Shown here one piece after another: positions 62,822 to 64,000 of a stretch of DNA of 64,000 nt (its first letter is position 1; the number at the start of each line of letters is the position of its first letter). Origin of the DNA: an uncultured Bacteroidota bacterium (GTDB taxonomy: Bacteria; Bacteroidota; Bacteroidia; Flavobacteriales; Flavobacteriaceae); assembly GCA_903838055.1 (NCBI GenBank), contig CAILWV010000077.1:1-64000 (forward strand), read 5' to 3'. A program made the position numbers and the translations under genes. The notes under the pieces are model-generated. The model made no database searches. It was given only the letters and a program-made list of their open reading frames with translations, and was not told where the DNA came from.

Positions 62822-62849
62822 ATCCCCAATTGTGAAAGCATTTGGGGAT
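62822..62849 (+). terminator. terminator of secA
   Basis: ATCCCCAA and TTGGGGAT form an 8-base stem over a 12-base loop, followed by seven T residues. Confidence 0.85.
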
Positions 62850-62880
62850 TTTTTTATTCTCTATCTTTATATTGCAGCAA

Positions 62881-63190
62881 CTATTCTCCTCCTTTGGAGG
62901 AGTGGCCGTAGGCCGAGGTGGTTTTTAATTTCTCACCAAGTTTCACTAAGAAAACGCAAAGCACCATAAAGGTTTAATTTTTTACTGCAACTATTCTCCT
63001 CCTTTGGAGGAGTGGCCGAAGGACGAGGTGGTTTTTATTGCACGAAGGTGCACAAAGAACCACAAAGAACCACAAAGAACCACAAAGTTTTAATTTAAAG
63101 ACAGAGTATTCTCCTCCTTTGGAGGAGTGGCCTTAGGCCGAGGTGGCTTTAAATTTTCACCAAGTTTCACTATGAAATCACAAATAACCA
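62881..63190 (+). repeat. three tandem bipartite repeats of about 110 bases
   Basis: Each unit begins with TATTCTCCTCCTTTGGAGGA, continues as GTGGCC..AGGCCGAGGTGG (62881, 62991, 63107) and is followed by a CAC/AAAG-rich stretch such as CACCAAGTTTCACTA. The first part folds as CTCCTCC-TTT-GGAGGAG plus GGCC-GTA-GGCC. Start-to-start spacing is about 110 and 115 bases. Confidence 0.85.
63051..63087 (+). repeat. 10-base microsatellite
   Basis: CACAAAGAAC occurs three times in a row plus CACAAAG, inside the second unit of the larger repeat array. Copy number may vary between strains. Confidence 0.85.
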
Positions 63191-63284
63191 CGAAGGGTAA
63201 TTTAGAATTTTATTTTTTTTTTGTGGTGGAAATATTTATCACTGCTAAATGAATAAATCCCATAAAAATATTAATTTAGCATTT

Positions 63285-64000
63285 ATGAATAGTAAATCTA
63301 TAATAACCTCTTCTAACAACTGGTTGGAGTTAAAAGAAATGATAAAGGCATTGTCCAAAAAAGAAATGGGCAATGTATTTGAGTTACTTACCAAACTGTA
63401 TTTCACCATCCAACCAAAATATGCTTTTTACGATGCTGTTTGGTTGTTAAACGAAGTGCCGAGTTCTATACTAGAACATCTTGAACTGCCTTCACACGAT
63501 TTGGGAATTGATTTAATTGCCAAATGGGGCGATGAATTTCATGCCATACAATGTAAATACCATTCCGATTATAACACTTCCGTTAATTTTAAAGAAGTGG
63601 CTACGTTTATTTCGCTTTTAGAAGGAAATTCTAAATTCACACAAGGCTATATTTGTTCTACTGCCGATAGCACTTCTAGAAATTTAGACAAAGTAAAAAC
63701 CAAACATATCAACCACATTCTTTCGGATAGTTGGCAAGAACTAGACGAAGATTTCTTTGATAAAGTTAGAAACTATTTTGAAAATAAAAATTACAAACCA
63801 ATTGCTTATACTCCCAAAGAGCACCAAGTAAAAGCACTTAAAGATTGCGTTACCTATTTCAACAATCCCGAAAATAGCAAAGGAAAACTAATTTTCCCGT
63901 GTGGTGCCGGAAAGAGTTTAACTGGTTTTTGGATGACCCAAGAACTAAAATCTACTTCCACCATTATTGCCGTTCCGAGTTTGTCTTTGGTGAAGCAAAC
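63285..64000 (+). CDS. nuclease-helicase (Mrr-like plus superfamily 2), 5' part
   Basis: A protein that runs off the right edge, with 238 residues visible. The N-terminus (residues 15-110) is a restriction-endonuclease fold: DLGIDLIAKWGDEFHAIQCKY, with D76 and Q89-x-K91. The helicase begins with TPKEHQVKALKDCV and Walker A FPCGAGKS (GAGKS at 207-211). This layout fits the large predicted helicases of type ISP restriction enzymes and related defence proteins. An in-frame ATG at 63249 is possible, but NWLELKEMIKALSKKEMGNVFE looks like the family start region. Separated from secA by a repeat array. Confidence 0.85.
   Translation, partial: MNSKSIITSSNNWLELKEMIKALSKKEMGNVFELLTKLYFTIQPKYAFYDAVWLLNEVPSSILEHLELPSHDLGIDLIAKWGDEFHAIQCKYHSDYNTSVNFKEVATFISLLEGNSKFTQGYICSTADSTSRNLDKVKTKHINHILSDSWQELDEDFFDKVRNYFENKNYKPIAYTPKEHQVKALKDCVTYFNNPENSKGKLIFPCGAGKSLTGFWMTQELKSTSTIIAVPSLSLVKQ

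Larger units (their letters stand above)
62803..63284. other. intergenic region dominated by a tandem repeat array
   Basis: After the secA terminator, nearly the whole gap up to the nuclease-helicase gene is made of three repeat units (62881 to about 63190). No gene is seen. No clear TAnnTTTG box was found before the last gene. Confidence 0.6.

Noticed and set aside
63051..63087. CACAAAGAAC repeats considered as a CRISPR array
   Set aside because: The 10-base units are directly abutting with no spacers, so this is a microsatellite. The larger 110-base units are too long and contain no unique spacers of CRISPR size.

Overview
The window is a low-GC chromosomal segment from a member of the Bacteroidota, almost certainly family Flavobacteriaceae and Flavobacterium-like. 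The supporting signs are a PorX regulator and two proteins with type IX secretion C-terminal sorting domains, bshB1 of bacillithiol synthesis, a mevalonate-type HMG-CoA synthase, a CAL67264-type small membrane protein, an enlarged SecA without the zinc tail, and repeated -7 boxes of the Bacteroidetes form TAnnTTTG in front of genes. The genus cannot be proved from the sequence alone.

Layout. 1-1530: a three-gene minus-strand block of unknown zinc-ribbon proteins, flanked by related inverted sequences, followed by a dispersed intergenic repeat. 1878-10060: M13 peptidase, porX, tsaE, ald with two small hypotheticals, and gcvT. 10085-10245: SRP RNA with its promoter and terminator. 10299-15209: glutaminyl cyclotransferase, small hypotheticals and dnaK. 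15373-26544: sdaA, a truncated KdpD/KdpE-like pair upstream of kup, panB, an RluA pseudouridine synthase, aldehyde dehydrogenase, HMG-CoA synthase and an esterase. 26603-34267: ettA, holA, an HsdR-N-like nuclease-fold protein, a glycosyltransferase, an OmpA-type lipoprotein, a YCF48-like lipoprotein and a secreted SPRN-tailed protein. 34438-43056: a second kup, an RsmB-type methyltransferase, endonuclease I, tRNA-His, bshB1, menaquinone genes and a beta-helix lipoprotein. 43238-58972: purL, an EEP-family phosphatase, two rhomboids with mutL, ribH, a TPR protein, recF, DUF2461, a methyltransferase, an RCC1-repeat protein, an ABC ATPase and a PduO-type adenosyltransferase. 59120-64000: a DUF2795 protein, secA, a tandem repeat array and the start of a nuclease-helicase that runs off the right edge.

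Most of the window is core housekeeping. The accessory-looking parts are the zinc-ribbon block at the left edge, the RCC1 gene sitting between an intact methyltransferase 3' end and a second diverged copy of that end (55848-57397), and the repeat array plus restriction-like nuclease-helicase at the right edge. Other points of interest are a MutL whose endonuclease motifs look lost, a KdpDE-like two-component system placed next to kup without kdpFABC nearby, and two copies of a structured dispersed intergenic repeat.
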